Shown here: positions 23,079 to 32,645 of the stretch, piece after piece
Layout of the letters: every line of letters starts with the position of its first letter
Numbering within the stretch: position 1 is the stretch's first letter
DNA from: an uncultured Jannaschia sp.
Lineage (GTDB): Bacteria > Pseudomonadota > Alphaproteobacteria > Rhodobacterales > Rhodobacteraceae
DNA length: 64,000 bases
Reading direction: 5' to 3'
Assembly: GCF_947494025.1 (NCBI RefSeq)
Contig: NZ_CANLTQ010000001.1
Span: 124,001-188,000 of the forward strand
The notes under the pieces: generated by a model
Told to the model about the DNA's origin: nothing
What the model saw: only the letters and a program-made list of their open reading frames with translations
The model's database searches: none
Position numbers and translations under genes: made by a program

Positions 23079-23351
23079 TCAGCGATATTGCTGAAGAAGC
23101 GTGGTCTTCAACCCGTCCGTTCCGTAGGAGGTCATGGCGCGTTCCCAGCCGTCGAACTCCTCGTCCGTCAGCTCGTAGCGCGCGAGCGCCTCCTCGCGCG
23201 GGATCAGCCCGGACTGCACGCCGCGGACCACGGCCTCCTTGCGACGCGCGACCCAGCGGGTGGTCCCCACCGGCGGCAGATCCGCCCGTGTCATCTGGGT
23301 GCCGTCGGGCAGCGTGACGATGCGCGGCCCCGGTCCCTTTCTAATGTACAT
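23079..23351 (-). CDS. sciP: CtrA inhibitor SciP (DUF1153 family)
   Basis: This 90-residue helix-turn-helix protein matches DUF1153/SciP. It has the N-terminal MYIRKGPGPRIVTLPDGTQM, RWVARRKEAVVRGVQSGLI, and the YELTDEEFDGWERAM recognition region ending in QQYR. In Caulobacter SciP binds CtrA and stops it recruiting RNA polymerase. It lies 123 bases upstream of ctrA on the same strand, a close pairing that supports the call. AAGGAGG precedes ATG 23351. Confidence 0.93.
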   Translation of the reverse strand: MYIRKGPGPRIVTLPDGTQMTRADLPPVGTTRWVARRKEAVVRGVQSGLIPREEALARYELTDEEFDGWERAMTSYGTDGLKTTLLQQYR

Positions 23352-23418
23352 TTCGTCCTCCTTGGCCGTCTGGAGGCGTTCTTGCGCGGGGCGTCGTTAA
23401 GCGCGGGTGAAGCCAAGC

Positions 23419-23447
23419 CTTGCGAATATCTCGGATTTTCCTATATC
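23419..23447 (+). promoter_or_regulatory. sigma-70 promoter of mnmA
   Basis: CTTGCG at 23419-23424 and TATATC at 23442-23447 are separated by 17 bases. They fit the alphaproteobacterial housekeeping -35/-10 pattern, with the -10 end 33 bases before the mnmA start. Confidence 0.55.
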
Positions 23448-23479
23448 TCGCGGCTCTAGCCGGCCACGGAGAGTCCCCC

Positions 23480-24631
23480 ATGCCCCGCGACCTTGTCCAA
23501 GGTTCCGACGTCAACAGCCTCGGCTTCGCCAAGCCGCCCGCCGAGACCCGGGTGGTCGTCGCCATGTCGGGCGGCGTCGATTCCTCGGTCGTCGCCGCGA
23601 TGCTGGCCGAAGAGGGCTACGACGTGGTGGGTGTTACGCTGCAGCTCTACGATCACGGCGCGGCACTCGCGAAGAAGGGCGCTTGCTGCGCGGGACGCGA
23701 CATCCACGACGCCCGCCGCGTGGCCGAGGCTATGGGTTTCCCCCATTACGTGCTCGACTACGAGAACACGTTCCGCGAGGCGGTGATCGACGAGTTCGCC
23801 GACGCCTATCTCGGCGGCGCGACGCCGGTGCCCTGCATCCGCTGCAACGAGCGCGTGAAGTTCCGCGACCTGCTGGAGACGGCAAAGGATCTCGATGCGG
23901 ACTGCATGGCGACCGGTCACTACATTCAGCGTGCGGACGGCCCCCACGGTCCGGAGCTGCACCGCGCGGCCGATCCGGTGCGGGACCAGTCCTACTTCCT
24001 GTTCTCCACGACCGGCGAGCAGCTGTCCTACCTGCGATTCCCGCTGGGCCACCTGCCCGACAAGGCCGCGACCCGCGCCCTTGCCGCCCGCTACGGCCTG
24101 CCCGTGGCCGACAAGCCCGACAGCCAGGACATCTGCTTCGTGCCGAACGGGAACTACGCCGCCGTGATCGAGAAGCTGCGCCCCGGCGCGGGCGAGCCGG
24201 GCACGATCGTCGACATGGAAGGGCGCGAACTCGGACGACACGAGGGGGTGATCCACTACACGGTCGGGCAGCGGCGCGGGCTCGGCATTGGCGGGCTGGC
24301 GGAGCCGCTCTACGTCGTGAAGCTCGACACGGAGACCCGGCGGGTCGTGGTCGGCCCGAAATCGGCGCTGTCGACGCGGCTGGTTCCCCTGCGCGAGATC
24401 AACTGGCTGGGCAACGCGCCTCTCCATTCGCGGCCGGAATGGCATGTCGGCGTCAAGGTCCGCTCGACACGTCCGCCCCGCGAGGCCATCCTGCGCCCCC
24501 TGTCCGACGGAGGGGCCGAGGTCGAGCTGTTAACGCCGGAGGAAGGCGTGAGCCCGGGACAGGCCTGCGTGTTCTACGACCTGGACTCGACGCGCATCTT
24601 CGGCGGCGGCTGGATCTGGCGCGGCTACTGA
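23480..24631 (+). CDS. mnmA: tRNA-specific 2-thiouridylase MnmA
   Basis: The 383-residue enzyme thiolates U34 of tRNA Lys, Glu and Gln. [18 protein letters not shown] is the PP-loop that binds ATP. Catalytic cysteines are in [12 protein letters not shown] and [24 protein letters not shown] and [13 protein letters not shown] are other family blocks. ATG 23480 (MPRDL) follows GGAGA. The frame extends up to 23420 without family support. Its end overlaps the end of the convergent YrbL-like gene by seven bases. Confidence 0.95.
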   Translation: MPRDLVQGSDVNSLGFAKPPAETRVVVAMSGGVDSSVVAAMLAEEGYDVVGVTLQLYDHGAALAKKGACCAGRDIHDARRVAEAMGFPHYVLDYENTFREAVIDEFADAYLGGATPVPCIRCNERVKFRDLLETAKDLDADCMATGHYIQRADGPHGPELHRAADPVRDQSYFLFSTTGEQLSYLRFPLGHLPDKAATRALAARYGLPVADKPDSQDICFVPNGNYAAVIEKLRPGAGEPGTIVDMEGRELGRHEGVIHYTVGQRRGLGIGGLAEPLYVVKLDTETRRVVVGPKSALSTRLVPLREINWLGNAPLHSRPEWHVGVKVRSTRPPREAILRPLSDGGAEVELLTPEEGVSPGQACVFYDLDSTRIFGGGWIWRGY

Positions 24632-25305
24632 GCCTCGAAGCGCCGCGCAGTTCCGTTCCACCGCAGCGGCGACCCCGCGGCGATCCGTGCGAACCCGCGG
24701 CCGAGCGCGCGCGCGTTGATCGCGGGAAACCAGGTGCGAAGCGGAACGAACGCCTTTTCGCCGTAGCCGTCGACCAGCAGGAACCGGCCGCCTGAAACGG
24801 AGGCGTCGAGGACGACGTTCCCCGCCGTGAGATCCGGCACAACGACGTTCAGGTCGTACAGATCACGCACGAACGCGTTCAGCGGGCCGAGCGGCACGGC
24901 GTCGTCCCGGCCAGCCCGCATCAGGTCGCGGAGCGTCGGCGCCAGCGCGCCCTGCGCGTCAGGGACGCGCACGGCCACCTGCGCCAGACCACGATCCGTC
25001 CGCACGACGGAGCCGAACTCGGCGATCGGAATGGGACGGTCGAGGCGCTCCGCCCGATGCGCGACGCGCAGGTAGCAGCGGTATTCCTTCAGGAGATACC
25101 TGTAGGGACCAAGCCCCGCCCGGCGCTTGATCCAGGCCCGCACGCCCCGCCGGCGGGCATAGGCAATCCGTTTCGTGCCGCGAAGGGTCTTCAGCAGCTG
25201 ATCGGGCCGCCCGGGCCGCGCAAAGACGTCCCGGACCTTTCCACGCGCCAGTCGATGCGCATCGGACAGGTCCAGCATTCGGTCGGAGGATCGGATATCA
25301 GCCAT
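24625..25305 (-). CDS. YrbL-like protein (PhoP network family, kinase-like fold)
   Basis: This 226-residue protein resembles the YrbL family. It contains [17 protein letters not shown], then [12 protein letters not shown], and [15 protein letters not shown], which mimics the catalytic loop of protein kinase-like folds. A DGYGEKAF element follows where a DFG motif would be. In enterobacteria YrbL belongs to the PhoP regulon, but its activity is unknown. Here there is no sign of PhoP control. A kinase-like substrate (small molecule or lipid sugar) is possible. It is a soluble protein and converges on mnmA. Confidence 0.72.
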   Translation of the reverse strand: MADIRSSDRMLDLSDAHRLARGKVRDVFARPGRPDQLLKTLRGTKRIAYARRRGVRAWIKRRAGLGPYRYLLKEYRCYLRVAHRAERLDRPIPIAEFGSVVRTDRGLAQVAVRVPDAQGALAPTLRDLMRAGRDDAVPLGPLNAFVRDLYDLNVVVPDLTAGNVVLDASVSGGRFLLVDGYGEKAFVPLRTWFPAINARALGRGFARIAAGSPLRWNGTARRFEAQ

Positions 25306-25421
25306 GATCCCGAATATGACACTTCGAGGAAGGAAGTCACCTGCCGGGAGTACATGTATACGGTCTTAACTTTTCTCGCGCGGCCACCTTGCGAAGGCGA
25401 ACGGCCGCGACCACATCGATA

Positions 25422-25440
25422 ATGTGAAAGCAATTCACAT
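25422..25440 (+). promoter_or_regulatory. perfect inverted repeat in the DUF2852 leader (possible operator)
   Basis: ATGTGAA, a five-base spacer and TTCACAT form a perfect palindrome that starts just after a GATAAT -10-like element at 25418-25423. It ends 19 bases before the DUF2852 start. Its position suits repressor binding; the cognate factor is unknown. Confidence 0.45.
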
Positions 25441-25459
25441 AGCGACAGGAGAGACGCAG

Positions 25460-25882
25460 ATGACCCCAGCCACCGCCAATGTCGGTCGTATTTCCGGAAA
25501 CTGGCTCGCCAAGGCCGAAGCCTGGCTCGACGCCCGCGGCAAGGGGGCGTGGATCGCGCTCACGATCGTCGCCCTCGTCGTCGCCTGGCCGGTCGGCCTC
25601 GCGATCCTCGCCTACGCCCTCTGGTCCCGCCGTATCGTCGGCTCCTTCCGCGGCAAACAGGCGCGGCGGATGACGCCGACGCGCTTCCGCAGCTCGGGCA
25701 ACACCGCGTTCGACGCCTACAAGGCGGACATGCTGCGGCGCCTGGAGGACGAGCAGGAGGCCTTCGAAAGCTTCCTCGAGCGGCTGCGCGAAGCCAAGGA
25801 CAAGGCCGAGTTCGACCAGTTCATGCAAGACCGCGAGAAGCGCGCCGCATCCGGCGACGCGGCCCGGCCCTCGGACGCCTGA
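25460..25882 (+). CDS. DUF2852 family membrane protein
   Basis: The 140-residue protein has an N-terminal helical hairpin in the membrane (about residues 25-55, GAWIALTIVALVVAWPVGLAI then LAYALWSRR). A charged cytoplasmic coiled coil follows, with YKADMLRRLEDEQEAF and FLERLREAKDKAEFDQFM. This is the DUF2852 architecture, of unknown function, common in Rhodobacteraceae. AGGAGA precedes ATG 25460 by about eight bases; an upstream ATG at 25424 would overlap the palindrome. A separate membrane gene (RDD) follows on the same strand. Confidence 0.85.
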   Translation: MTPATANVGRISGNWLAKAEAWLDARGKGAWIALTIVALVVAWPVGLAILAYALWSRRIVGSFRGKQARRMTPTRFRSSGNTAFDAYKADMLRRLEDEQEAFESFLERLREAKDKAEFDQFMQDREKRAASGDAARPSDA

Positions 25883-25883
25883 T

Positions 25884-25911
25884 CCCGCCTCCCGCCTCCC
25901 GCCTCCCGCCC
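25884..25911. repeat. short tandem repeat, four units of seven bases
   Basis: Three perfect CCCGCCT units and one CCCGCCC lie immediately after the DUF2852 stop codon. Such arrays can vary in copy number by slippage. Confidence 0.8.
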
Positions 25912-25972
25912 CGCGACTTGATCCGTCGCGGAGCGGGGCCCACCTTTGCAATCGAGCCGCAAGGAGACGCAG

Positions 25973-26437
25973 ATGACCCAATGGAGCGACGTTTCGACCC
26001 GCGCGACGAGCCGCCTTCCCAATCCGGTTGCCGCGCCTGAATTCTACGACGGCGTCGCGGTGAAGCGCGGCGTGGCGTGGATCGTGGACACAATCGTCAT
26101 CACGCTTCTCACGATCCTCGCGGGCGTGCTCACCCTCACGATCGGGTTCTTTCTCTGGCCGCTCTTCTTTCTCGGAATCGGGTTTCTCTACCGCATCGCG
26201 ACGATCGCCGGGGGGTCCGCCACCTGGGGGATGCGTCTGATGGGGGTCGAGTTGCGTGGCCATGACGGCGAACGGTTCGACCTCGCACAAAGCATCGCCC
26301 ATGTCGGCGGCTATTATGCCTCGGTCGTGACGGTGGTGCCCTGGTTCCTCTCCATCGCAACCATTGCGGCGACCCCCCGCCGGCAGAGCCTGACGGATTT
26401 CGTGCTCGGATCGGCCGCGATCAATCGCCCCGGCTGA
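25973..26437 (+). CDS. RDD family membrane protein
   Basis: This 154-residue protein has the RDD signature: an Arg ([17 protein letters not shown]) and Asp in the first helix. Hydrophobic segments follow near residues 38-55, 60-80 and 115-132, with [20 protein letters not shown] between the second and third. The function of RDD proteins is mostly unknown; some aid salt tolerance. AAGGAG precedes ATG 25973. The site shares sixteen bases (GAGACGCAGATGACCC) with the DUF2852 start region, which suggests shared ancestry of the leader or convergence. bpt follows on the same strand. Confidence 0.85.
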   Translation: MTQWSDVSTRATSRLPNPVAAPEFYDGVAVKRGVAWIVDTIVITLLTILAGVLTLTIGFFLWPLFFLGIGFLYRIATIAGGSATWGMRLMGVELRGHDGERFDLAQSIAHVGGYYASVVTVVPWFLSIATIAATPRRQSLTDFVLGSAAINRPG

Positions 26438-26520
26438 GGCTTGCGGTTTGCCGGACCGGCCATTTTTCGTTGACGGCCGGTCCGGGTGGGATAGGGTCCG
26501 GCCAAACAGACACGGGTGAA

Positions 26521-27360
26521 ATGTCTTCCATGCGCCACAGCCTGCCGCTGACGCCGCAGTTCTACGTGACTGCGCCACAAGCCTGTCCCTATATCGACGG
26601 ACACCGTGAACGAAAGCTGTTCACGGCCTTGCAAGGCTCGGGCGCGACGGCGCTCAACGACAAGCTCTCCAAACAGGGGTTCCGTCGCAGCCAGAACGTT
26701 CTCTACCGGCCGAGCTGCGCCGATTGCACGGCCTGCCTGTCCGCCCGCATCCGCTGCACGGATTTCGTCCCGTCGCGATCCCAACGCAAGACGCTGAACC
26801 GCAACGCGCATCTGCGCCGCGAGGTGACGTCGCCATGGGCCACGGAAGCGCAGTACGGGCTGTTCCGCCGGTATCTCGCCACGCGTCATGCCAATGGCGG
26901 CATGGCCGACATGGACATCTTCGAGTTCGCCGCGATGATCGAGGAGACGCCAATCCGCACGCGCGTGATCGAGTACTGGGACGACCGCCCGAAGACCGAC
27001 GGGGACGCGCCGGTCCTGCGGGCCGTCTGTCTGACCGACGTACTCGACGACGGGCTGTCGCTCGTCTACTCCTTCTACGACCCCGACCTGCCGCAGCAGA
27101 GCCTCGGCACCCAGATCATCCTCGACCATGTGGAGATCGCGCGCGAGGCTGGCCTGCCCTTCGTCTATCTGGGCTACTGGGTGCCCGGCTCCCCCAAGAT
27201 GGGCTACAAGGCGCAGTTCTCCGCGCTGGAGGTTTTCAAGACCAACGTCTGGCAGCGGGTGGACGATCCGCAGGCCCATGTGCAGGAGACGCATCCGCTC
27301 TCCGTCGAGCCGATCTCCGAACAGGTCGCGCGGATCGAGTTGCCGGACGAGATCGGCTAA
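26521..27360 (+). CDS. bpt: aminoacyl-tRNA--protein transferase Bpt (arginyltransferase family)
   Basis: This 279-residue enzyme of the N-end rule moves Leu or Arg from tRNA onto acidic or oxidised N-termini so ClpS-ClpAP can degrade them. The N-terminal Cys region [18 protein letters not shown] and [26 protein letters not shown], and YYLG-like [18 protein letters not shown] are ATE/Bpt motifs. Start ATG 26521 is preferred; ATG 26530 is possible. The typical length of Bpt is 240-280 residues. Confidence 0.93.
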   Translation: MSSMRHSLPLTPQFYVTAPQACPYIDGHRERKLFTALQGSGATALNDKLSKQGFRRSQNVLYRPSCADCTACLSARIRCTDFVPSRSQRKTLNRNAHLRREVTSPWATEAQYGLFRRYLATRHANGGMADMDIFEFAAMIEETPIRTRVIEYWDDRPKTDGDAPVLRAVCLTDVLDDGLSLVYSFYDPDLPQQSLGTQIILDHVEIAREAGLPFVYLGYWVPGSPKMGYKAQFSALEVFKTNVWQRVDDPQAHVQETHPLSVEPISEQVARIELPDEIG

Positions 27361-27653
27361 GGCGCGCCGATCGGCCGCGCTATTGCATCGTGAGCACCGC
27401 GGAAGGCGGTGCCCGCGCGATTGCGTCGAACCGTTCCGCGCGCGCCGCCTTCGCAGCGCCCGGTCCATTCGCGGGGAGACCAGCCCGCCACCACGGCCGC
27501 CCCGGACCGCCGCGCCCCGAAAGCAGCGCGGGCGGTCACGCAGGAGCCGGCCGCTGCCTCGCACTCGCGGTCAGGCATGACGGGTCGCGGAACCTTCGCC
27601 GCGTCGAACTGCCCGACGGGCACGACATCCACCGGACGCGACGCGGGGGCGGC

Positions 27654-28376
27654 CTACTCGCGCGGGACGAGCGTGACGGGTGCCCCGTTGTCCCGCGCCG
27701 GCGGCCGCTTGTCCATGGAAGCGGCGGGCTCCGCTTCGGGCACCGATACGCGCGCCTCCGCCATGGGGCGCGGCGCGGTCTCCGTCGCGTCTGTGGGTAC
27801 GGTCGGCGCCGGTTCCAAGGCCGGATCGCCCGCGAAGCCGGTCACTTCGCCGGCCCGGGGCGCGGCGCCGCTGCGCGTCTGCGCGCGCGGTGCCTCCGGC
27901 GACGCGCCGGGAACGGCAGGGGCCTGCGCGGCGGGGGTCGCGTTCGGTGCGGACGCGGCGGTGGGCGGAGCGACCGCCCGGTCCTCCGGCGGTCGGTTGA
28001 ACTCGCTTGCGCCAGGCAAGGCGACGGCGTCCCGCGCATCCGTTGGAGCTTCTTTCAGGTCCGCCGCGGCGGGTCCGTTTGCCGCCAACGGCCCCGCGGA
28101 TCCGTCCCCTTGGTCCCGATCCTCGACCCGGCCCACCGGGGCAGCGCCGAACGACGCGCCGACATCCGGTTCCTCGGGCACCGACAGGCGCCGGTCCGCC
28201 CTGTCCAATGCCTGCGGATTCCGCGTTTCGCCCTGCTCAGGCTGCTCCAAAGGCGCGGCATCGGACGCGGCGGGGATCGACGGCTCGGAACGCGGCTCCA
28301 TCAGGGATACGCTGCCGATCAGGATACCTGACGCCAGTAATCCGCAGATCACGCCCAGCACCGTGCCGTTCCGCAT
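27654..28376 (-). CDS. truncated membrane-anchored Pro/Ala-rich protein, probable remnant of a divergent polysaccharide deacetylase
   Basis: The 240-residue protein starts with an uncleaved signal-anchor (MRNGTVLGVICGLLASGILI) and continues as a long Pro/Ala/Glu-rich linker. LPGASEFNRPPEDRA recalls the linker of Rhodobacteraceae divergent polysaccharide deacetylases. Those proteins continue into a C-terminal catalytic domain, absent here. An in-frame TAG at 27654-27656 stops it, and the same frame runs on for 98 more codons to 27357 with a plausible start (PVDVVPVGQFDAAKVPRP) before turning Arg-rich. I read this as a decayed gene whose catalytic domain is lost. A real short periplasmic protein cannot be ruled out. 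Confidence 0.55.
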   Translation of the reverse strand: MRNGTVLGVICGLLASGILIGSVSLMEPRSEPSIPAASDAAPLEQPEQGETRNPQALDRADRRLSVPEEPDVGASFGAAPVGRVEDRDQGDGSAGPLAANGPAAADLKEAPTDARDAVALPGASEFNRPPEDRAVAPPTAASAPNATPAAQAPAVPGASPEAPRAQTRSGAAPRAGEVTGFAGDPALEPAPTVPTDATETAPRPMAEARVSVPEAEPAASMDKRPPARDNGAPVTLVPRE

Positions 28377-28490
28377 GCCCTCACCCCCGCTCGATCCGAG
28401 ACCGGCCCTTTCCCCGGGCCTTTGCGCTCCCTATAACCCGCGTGAGTGGGGGGCGCACCCCTTGCGGCCCACGCGATCGGAGGGACTGGC

Positions 28491-29078
28491 TTGCTTCTGC
28501 TGATTGACAATTACGACAGCTTCACCTGGAACCTCGTCCATTACGTGGCCGAGCAGGGCGCCGAGGTGAAGGTCGTGCGCAACGACGCGATCGACGTGCA
28601 GGCGGCGATGGCGATGAACCCCGCCGGCGTGCTTCTGTCCCCCGGACCCTGCGATCCCGATCAGGCGGGCATCTGCCTCGCCATGGTCGAGGCCTGCGCC
28701 GAGACGCGCACACCGCTGTTCGGCGTCTGCCTCGGGCATCAGGCGATCGGGCAGGCCTTCGGGGGCCGCGTCGTCCGCGCGAACGAGATCGTGCATGGCA
28801 AGCTCGGCCGGATGGGGAACGACGGCACCGGCGTCTTCGCCGGCCTGCCGGGCGCCTTCGACGCGACCCGCTACCATTCGCTGATCGTCGAGCGGGCTTC
28901 CCTGCCCGAGACGCTCGTGGTCAACGCCGAACTCGAGGACGGCACGATCATGGGTCTGCGCCACCGCGACCTGCCGATCCACGGCGTGCAGTTCCATCCC
29001 GAGAGCATCGCATCCGAACACGGCCACGCGCTTTTGCGTAACTTCCTCGATCTGATGCCCCAGACAGAAGCGGCCTGA
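28491..29078 (+). CDS. trpG: anthranilate synthase component II (glutamine amidotransferase)
   Basis: This 195-residue class I amidotransferase supplies ammonia to TrpE for anthranilate formation. LLLLIDNYDSFTWNLVHY is the N-terminal signature, FGVCLGHQAIGQAF holds the nucleophile Cys, and HGVQFHPESI the catalytic His and Glu. TTG 28491 is the start, with GGAGG seven bases upstream; the upstream frame from 28446 is not TrpG-like. It heads the run trpG-trpD-trpC-moaC-moeA. trpE is not in this window. Confidence 0.93.
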   Translation: MLLLIDNYDSFTWNLVHYVAEQGAEVKVVRNDAIDVQAAMAMNPAGVLLSPGPCDPDQAGICLAMVEACAETRTPLFGVCLGHQAIGQAFGGRVVRANEIVHGKLGRMGNDGTGVFAGLPGAFDATRYHSLIVERASLPETLVVNAELEDGTIMGLRHRDLPIHGVQFHPESIASEHGHALLRNFLDLMPQTEAA

Positions 29079-29081
29079 CCC

Positions 29082-30101
29082 GTGAGCGACACGATGAAGC
29101 CCCTCATTTTCGCCGCGTCCGAGGGTCCCCTGTCCCGCAGTCAGGCCGAGGCCGCCTTCGAGGAGCTTTTCGAGGGAACCGCCACGCCCGCGCAGATGGG
29201 CGGGCTGCTGATGGCGTTGCGCGCACGGGGCGAGTCCGTATCCGAATACGCCGCCGCGGCCGCTGCGATGCGCGCGCGCTGCAGGGCGGTCCGCGCCCCC
29301 GAGGACGCCATCGACATCGTCGGCACCGGCGGCGACGGCAAAGGCACGCTCAACATCTCGACCGCCGCCGCCTTCGTGGTGGCCGGAGCGGGCGTGCCCG
29401 TCGCCAAGCACGGCAACCGCAACCTCAGCTCCAAGTCCGGCTCCGCCGACGCGCTGATGCAGATGGGCATCGACGTGATGGTCGATGTGGCCCTGGTGGA
29501 GCGCGCGCTGGTGGAGGTCGGGATCGCCTTCATGATGGCGCCCGTCCACCACCCCGCCGTGGCCGCCGTCATGCCCGTGCGGCAGGAGCTCGGCTGCAAG
29601 ACCATCTTCAACATCCTCGGTCCGCTGACGAACCCGGCCGGCGTGAAGCGGCAGCTCACCGGGGCCTTCGCGCCCGACCTGATCTTTCCGATGGCCGAGA
29701 CGCTGCAGCAGCTGGGCTCCGAACGGGCCTGGCTCGTCCATGGCGGCGACGGGACCGATGAGCTGTCGATCTCCGACGTGTCGCAGGTGGCCGTGCTCGC
29801 GGACGGGCGCATCACCGGCCGCGAGGTCCATCCGGAGGACGCGGGTCTGCCTGTTCATCCGTTCCGCGACATCCTCGGTGGCACTCCGGAGGAGAACGGA
29901 CGCGCCTTCGCGGCGCTGCTCGCCGGCGAGCCCGGCGCCTACCGCGACGCCGTGCTTCTGAACGCCGCCGCCGCCCTGCTCATCGCCGACCGCGTGTCGG
30001 ATCTGCGAAGCGGTGCGGAGATGGCGGCCGAGGCGATCGACAGCGGCGCCGCGCGCGCCAAAGTCGACGGGCTCGCCCGCATCACCTCGGAGGCCGCATG
30101 A
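29082..30101 (+). CDS. trpD: anthranilate phosphoribosyltransferase
   Basis: The 339-residue enzyme adds phosphoribose to anthranilate. [18 protein letters not shown] is the PRPP loop, [18 protein letters not shown] the second substrate loop, and [11 protein letters not shown] a conserved helix-loop. It starts at GTG 29082, three bases after the trpG stop, and overlaps trpC by four bases. Co-translation in the tryptophan operon is expected. Confidence 0.96.
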   Translation: MSDTMKPLIFAASEGPLSRSQAEAAFEELFEGTATPAQMGGLLMALRARGESVSEYAAAAAAMRARCRAVRAPEDAIDIVGTGGDGKGTLNISTAAAFVVAGAGVPVAKHGNRNLSSKSGSADALMQMGIDVMVDVALVERALVEVGIAFMMAPVHHPAVAAVMPVRQELGCKTIFNILGPLTNPAGVKRQLTGAFAPDLIFPMAETLQQLGSERAWLVHGGDGTDELSISDVSQVAVLADGRITGREVHPEDAGLPVHPFRDILGGTPEENGRAFAALLAGEPGAYRDAVLLNAAAALLIADRVSDLRSGAEMAAEAIDSGAARAKVDGLARITSEAA

Positions 30102-30910
30102 GCACCCCCACGATCCTCGACCGTATCCGGGACTACAAGCTCGAGGAAATAGCCCAACGGAAGGCCGCCCGCGGCCAGTCCGCCATCGAGGCTGCCGCCT
30201 CCGCCGCGCCGCCCGTGCGGCCCTTCGCGGACGCCCTTCAGCGGGCCGCGATCTCCGGCTACGGCCTCGTTGCGGAAATCAAGAAGGCCAGCCCGTCGAA
30301 GGGCCTGATCCGCCCCGATTTCGACCCGCCCGCCCTCGCGCGGGCCTACGGGAGCGGGGGCGCGACCTGTCTGTCGATCCTCACCGACGCGCCGTCCTTT
30401 CAGGGCGACGATGCGTATCTCACCGACGCGCGCGCGGCGGTCGAGCTGCCGGTGCTTCGCAAGGACTTCCTCTACGATCCCTGGCAGGTGGCCGAGAGCC
30501 GGGCGCTCGGCGCCGATTGCATCCTGATCATCATGGCCGGCGTGTCCGACGCGCAGGCCGCCGAGCTCGAGGCGGCGGCAGGGGAATGGGGAATGGATAC
30601 GCTGGTCGAGGTCCACAACCGCGCGGAGCTAGACCGTGCGGGGCGGCTCGGGTCGCGACTGCTGGGGATCAACAATCGCGATCTCAATACCTTCGTCACC
30701 GATCTCCAGGTGACGCGCGACCTCGCGCGGCATGCCCCGGAGGATCGTGTGCTCGTCGCCGAATCCGGTCTTTCCACCCCCGCCGATCTCGAGGATCTGG
30801 CCCGGCACGGCGCGCGGTGCTTCCTCGTCGGCGAAAGCCTGATGCGGAAGGACGACGTCGCGCAGGCGACCCGCGACCTGCTCTCCGCGCCTCTCGCGGC
30901 CAATCGATGA
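30098..30910 (+). CDS. trpC: indole-3-glycerol phosphate synthase
   Basis: This 270-residue TIM barrel closes the indole ring of Cd[20 protein letters not shown] carries the catalytic Lys, [15 protein letters not shown] the second Lys, and [12 protein letters not shown] plus [12 protein letters not shown] the phosphate-binding end. It overlaps trpD (ATGA) and moaC (ATGA). It is not fused to TrpF. Confidence 0.96.
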   Translation: MSTPTILDRIRDYKLEEIAQRKAARGQSAIEAAASAAPPVRPFADALQRAAISGYGLVAEIKKASPSKGLIRPDFDPPALARAYGSGGATCLSILTDAPSFQGDDAYLTDARAAVELPVLRKDFLYDPWQVAESRALGADCILIIMAGVSDAQAAELEAAAGEWGMDTLVEVHNRAELDRAGRLGSRLLGINNRDLNTFVTDLQVTRDLARHAPEDRVLVAESGLSTPADLEDLARHGARCFLVGESLMRKDDVAQATRDLLSAPLAANR

Positions 30911-31383
30911 GCAGGCTCACGCATTTCGACGAGGCCGGCGCCGCGCATATGGTCGACGTCTCCGGCAAGGCCACGACCGACCGCGTCGCCGTGGCCGAGG
31001 GCTGGGTGAGGATGTCCGCCAAAACCCTCGACATCGTCCGGTCGGGCAGCGCGAAGAAGGGCGACGTCATCGGTGTGGCGCGGCTGGCCGGGATCATGGG
31101 GGCGAAGCGCACGGCCGACCTTGTTCCGCTCTGTCACCCGTTGCCGCTCTCGAAGGTCGCGCTCGACCTCGTCCCGGACGACACGCTGCCCGGGCTGCGC
31201 ATCACCGCCACCGTGGCGACCGCCGGCCGCACCGGAGTGGAGATGGAAGCGCTGACGGCCGTGTCGGTCGCCTGTCTGACGGTCTACGACATGGCGAAGG
31301 CGGTGCAGAAGGACATGGAGATCGGCGGCCTGCGTCTGCTCTCGAAGTCCGGCGGAAAATCGGGCGACTGGTCCGCGCCGTGA
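30907..31383 (+). CDS. moaC: cyclic pyranopterin monophosphate synthase MoaC
   Basis: The 158-residue MoaC turns the MoaA product into cyclic pyranopterin monophosphate, the second half of the first molybdenum cofactor step. [33 protein letters not shown] and [21 protein letters not shown] are family blocks; the last includes the catalytic Lys downstream in [12 protein letters not shown] 30907 overlaps the trpC stop. It is coupled to moeA by a GTGA overlap. Confidence 0.96.
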   Translation: MSRLTHFDEAGAAHMVDVSGKATTDRVAVAEGWVRMSAKTLDIVRSGSAKKGDVIGVARLAGIMGAKRTADLVPLCHPLPLSKVALDLVPDDTLPGLRITATVATAGRTGVEMEALTAVSVACLTVYDMAKAVQKDMEIGGLRLLSKSGGKSGDWSAP

Positions 31384-32555
31384 TCTCGGTCGAGACGGCG
31401 ACCGCCCGACTACTCGAACTCGTCGTGCCGCTCGCACCGGAGACCGTTCCGCTCCGAGCGGCCGCGGGGCGGGTGCTGGCGGCGCCCGTCACCGCGCGGC
31501 AGAGCCAGCCGCCCTTCCCCGCTTCCGCGATGGACGGCTACGCCGTCGCCGTCGCGAACCCCGCCCCCGGCGACACGTTCCGGGTCGTGGGCGAGGCCGC
31601 GGCCGGCCATCCCTACGGCGGTGCCCTGAAGGGGCGGGACGCCGTTCGCATCTTCACGGGCGCCCCGCTTCCGCCCGGTAGCCGTCGCGTCGTCATCCAG
31701 GAGGATGTCACGCGGGACGGCGACACGATCCGCCTCGGCGACGACCTCGACCTGTCCGACTACATCCGCCCGGCCGGTGGCGATTTCGAGCAAGGCATGA
31801 AGCTGGCCGCGCCACGACGTCTCGGCAGTCGGGACATCGCCCTGCTCGCTGCGATGGGTCACGGCGACGTCCCGGTGGTCCGGTGCCCGAGCGTGGCGAT
31901 CGTGATGACGGGCGACGAGCTTCGCGCGCCCGGGGAGCCGTTGGCCCCGGGCCAGATCACCGCCTCGAACGGCTACGGCCTCGCCGCGATGCTGGAAGCC
32001 GCCGGGGCGGAAGTCCGGATCCTGCCCATCGCCCGCGACCGCACCGGAAGCCTGCGGACGGTGCTCGATCTGGCCCGGGGCGCCGACCTCGTCGTGACGG
32101 TCGGCGGGGCCTCCGTCGGCGATCACGACCTGGTCGCAGGCGCAGCCGGTGCGGCCGGGCTCGACCTTGCCTTCCATAAGGTCGCGATGCGCCCGGGCAA
32201 GCCGTTGCTTGCGGGACGCCTGCAGGGCGCTGTCATGGTCGGCCTTCCGGGAAACCCGGTTTCGGCCATGGTCTGCGGCGTGGTCTTCCTTCTGCCCATG
32301 CTCCGCAGGATGCTGGGGCTCCCGCCGGAGGTCGCGACCGTGCGATGCCCGCTGTCCGCGCCGCTTCCGGCGAATGGCGGGCGGCAGCACTATATGCGTG
32401 GCCGCCGCGTAGAGGGGGGCTGCGTTGCGGAGGCAAGGCAGGACAGCAGCCTCCTTTCCGTGCTGGCCCGCGCCGATCTCCTCATCCTGCGCCCGCCGAA
32501 CGATCCCGCACGCGAGACGGGCGACATCGTCGATGTCGTCGATTTGCCGCTTTGA
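31380..32555 (+). CDS. moeA: molybdopterin molybdenumtransferase MoeA
   Basis: This 391-residue MoeA inserts molybdate into adenylylated molybdopterin. [47 protein letters not shown] and [26 protein letters not shown] are the conserved blocks of domains I-III. Domain IV is C-terminal. It starts at GTG 31380, overlapping the moaC stop. It ends ten bases before the lexA promoter. A MobA-like transferase exists near 1277. Confidence 0.94.
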   Translation: MISVETATARLLELVVPLAPETVPLRAAAGRVLAAPVTARQSQPPFPASAMDGYAVAVANPAPGDTFRVVGEAAAGHPYGGALKGRDAVRIFTGAPLPPGSRRVVIQEDVTRDGDTIRLGDDLDLSDYIRPAGGDFEQGMKLAAPRRLGSRDIALLAAMGHGDVPVVRCPSVAIVMTGDELRAPGEPLAPGQITASNGYGLAAMLEAAGAEVRILPIARDRTGSLRTVLDLARGADLVVTVGGASVGDHDLVAGAAGAAGLDLAFHKVAMRPGKPLLAGRLQGAVMVGLPGNPVSAMVCGVVFLLPMLRRMLGLPPEVATVRCPLSAPLPANGGRQHYMRGRRVEGGCVAEARQDSSLLSVLARADLLILRPPNDPARETGDIVDVVDLPL

Positions 32556-32564
32556 TGGGTCGTG

Positions 32565-32593
32565 TTGACACAAAACGGGAACCTTAATAGAAC
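32565..32593 (+). promoter_or_regulatory. lexA promoter with overlapping LexA box
   Basis: TTGACA at 32565-32570 and TAGAAC at 32588-32593 are 17 bases apart. GAAC-CTTAATA-GAAC at 32579-32593 matches the alphaproteobacterial LexA box and covers the -10, fitting LexA autorepression. Confidence 0.85.
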
Positions 32594-32645
32594 ATTGCGT
32601 GACGGCGCTACTCACTGCGCGAGCTTATCGAGGAAAACGGGACCG

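Noticed and set aside
27409-28503. Plus-strand frame of 364 codons
   Set aside because: It is the antisense of the Pro/Ala-rich linker protein; Ser/Arg-rich and without a domain.
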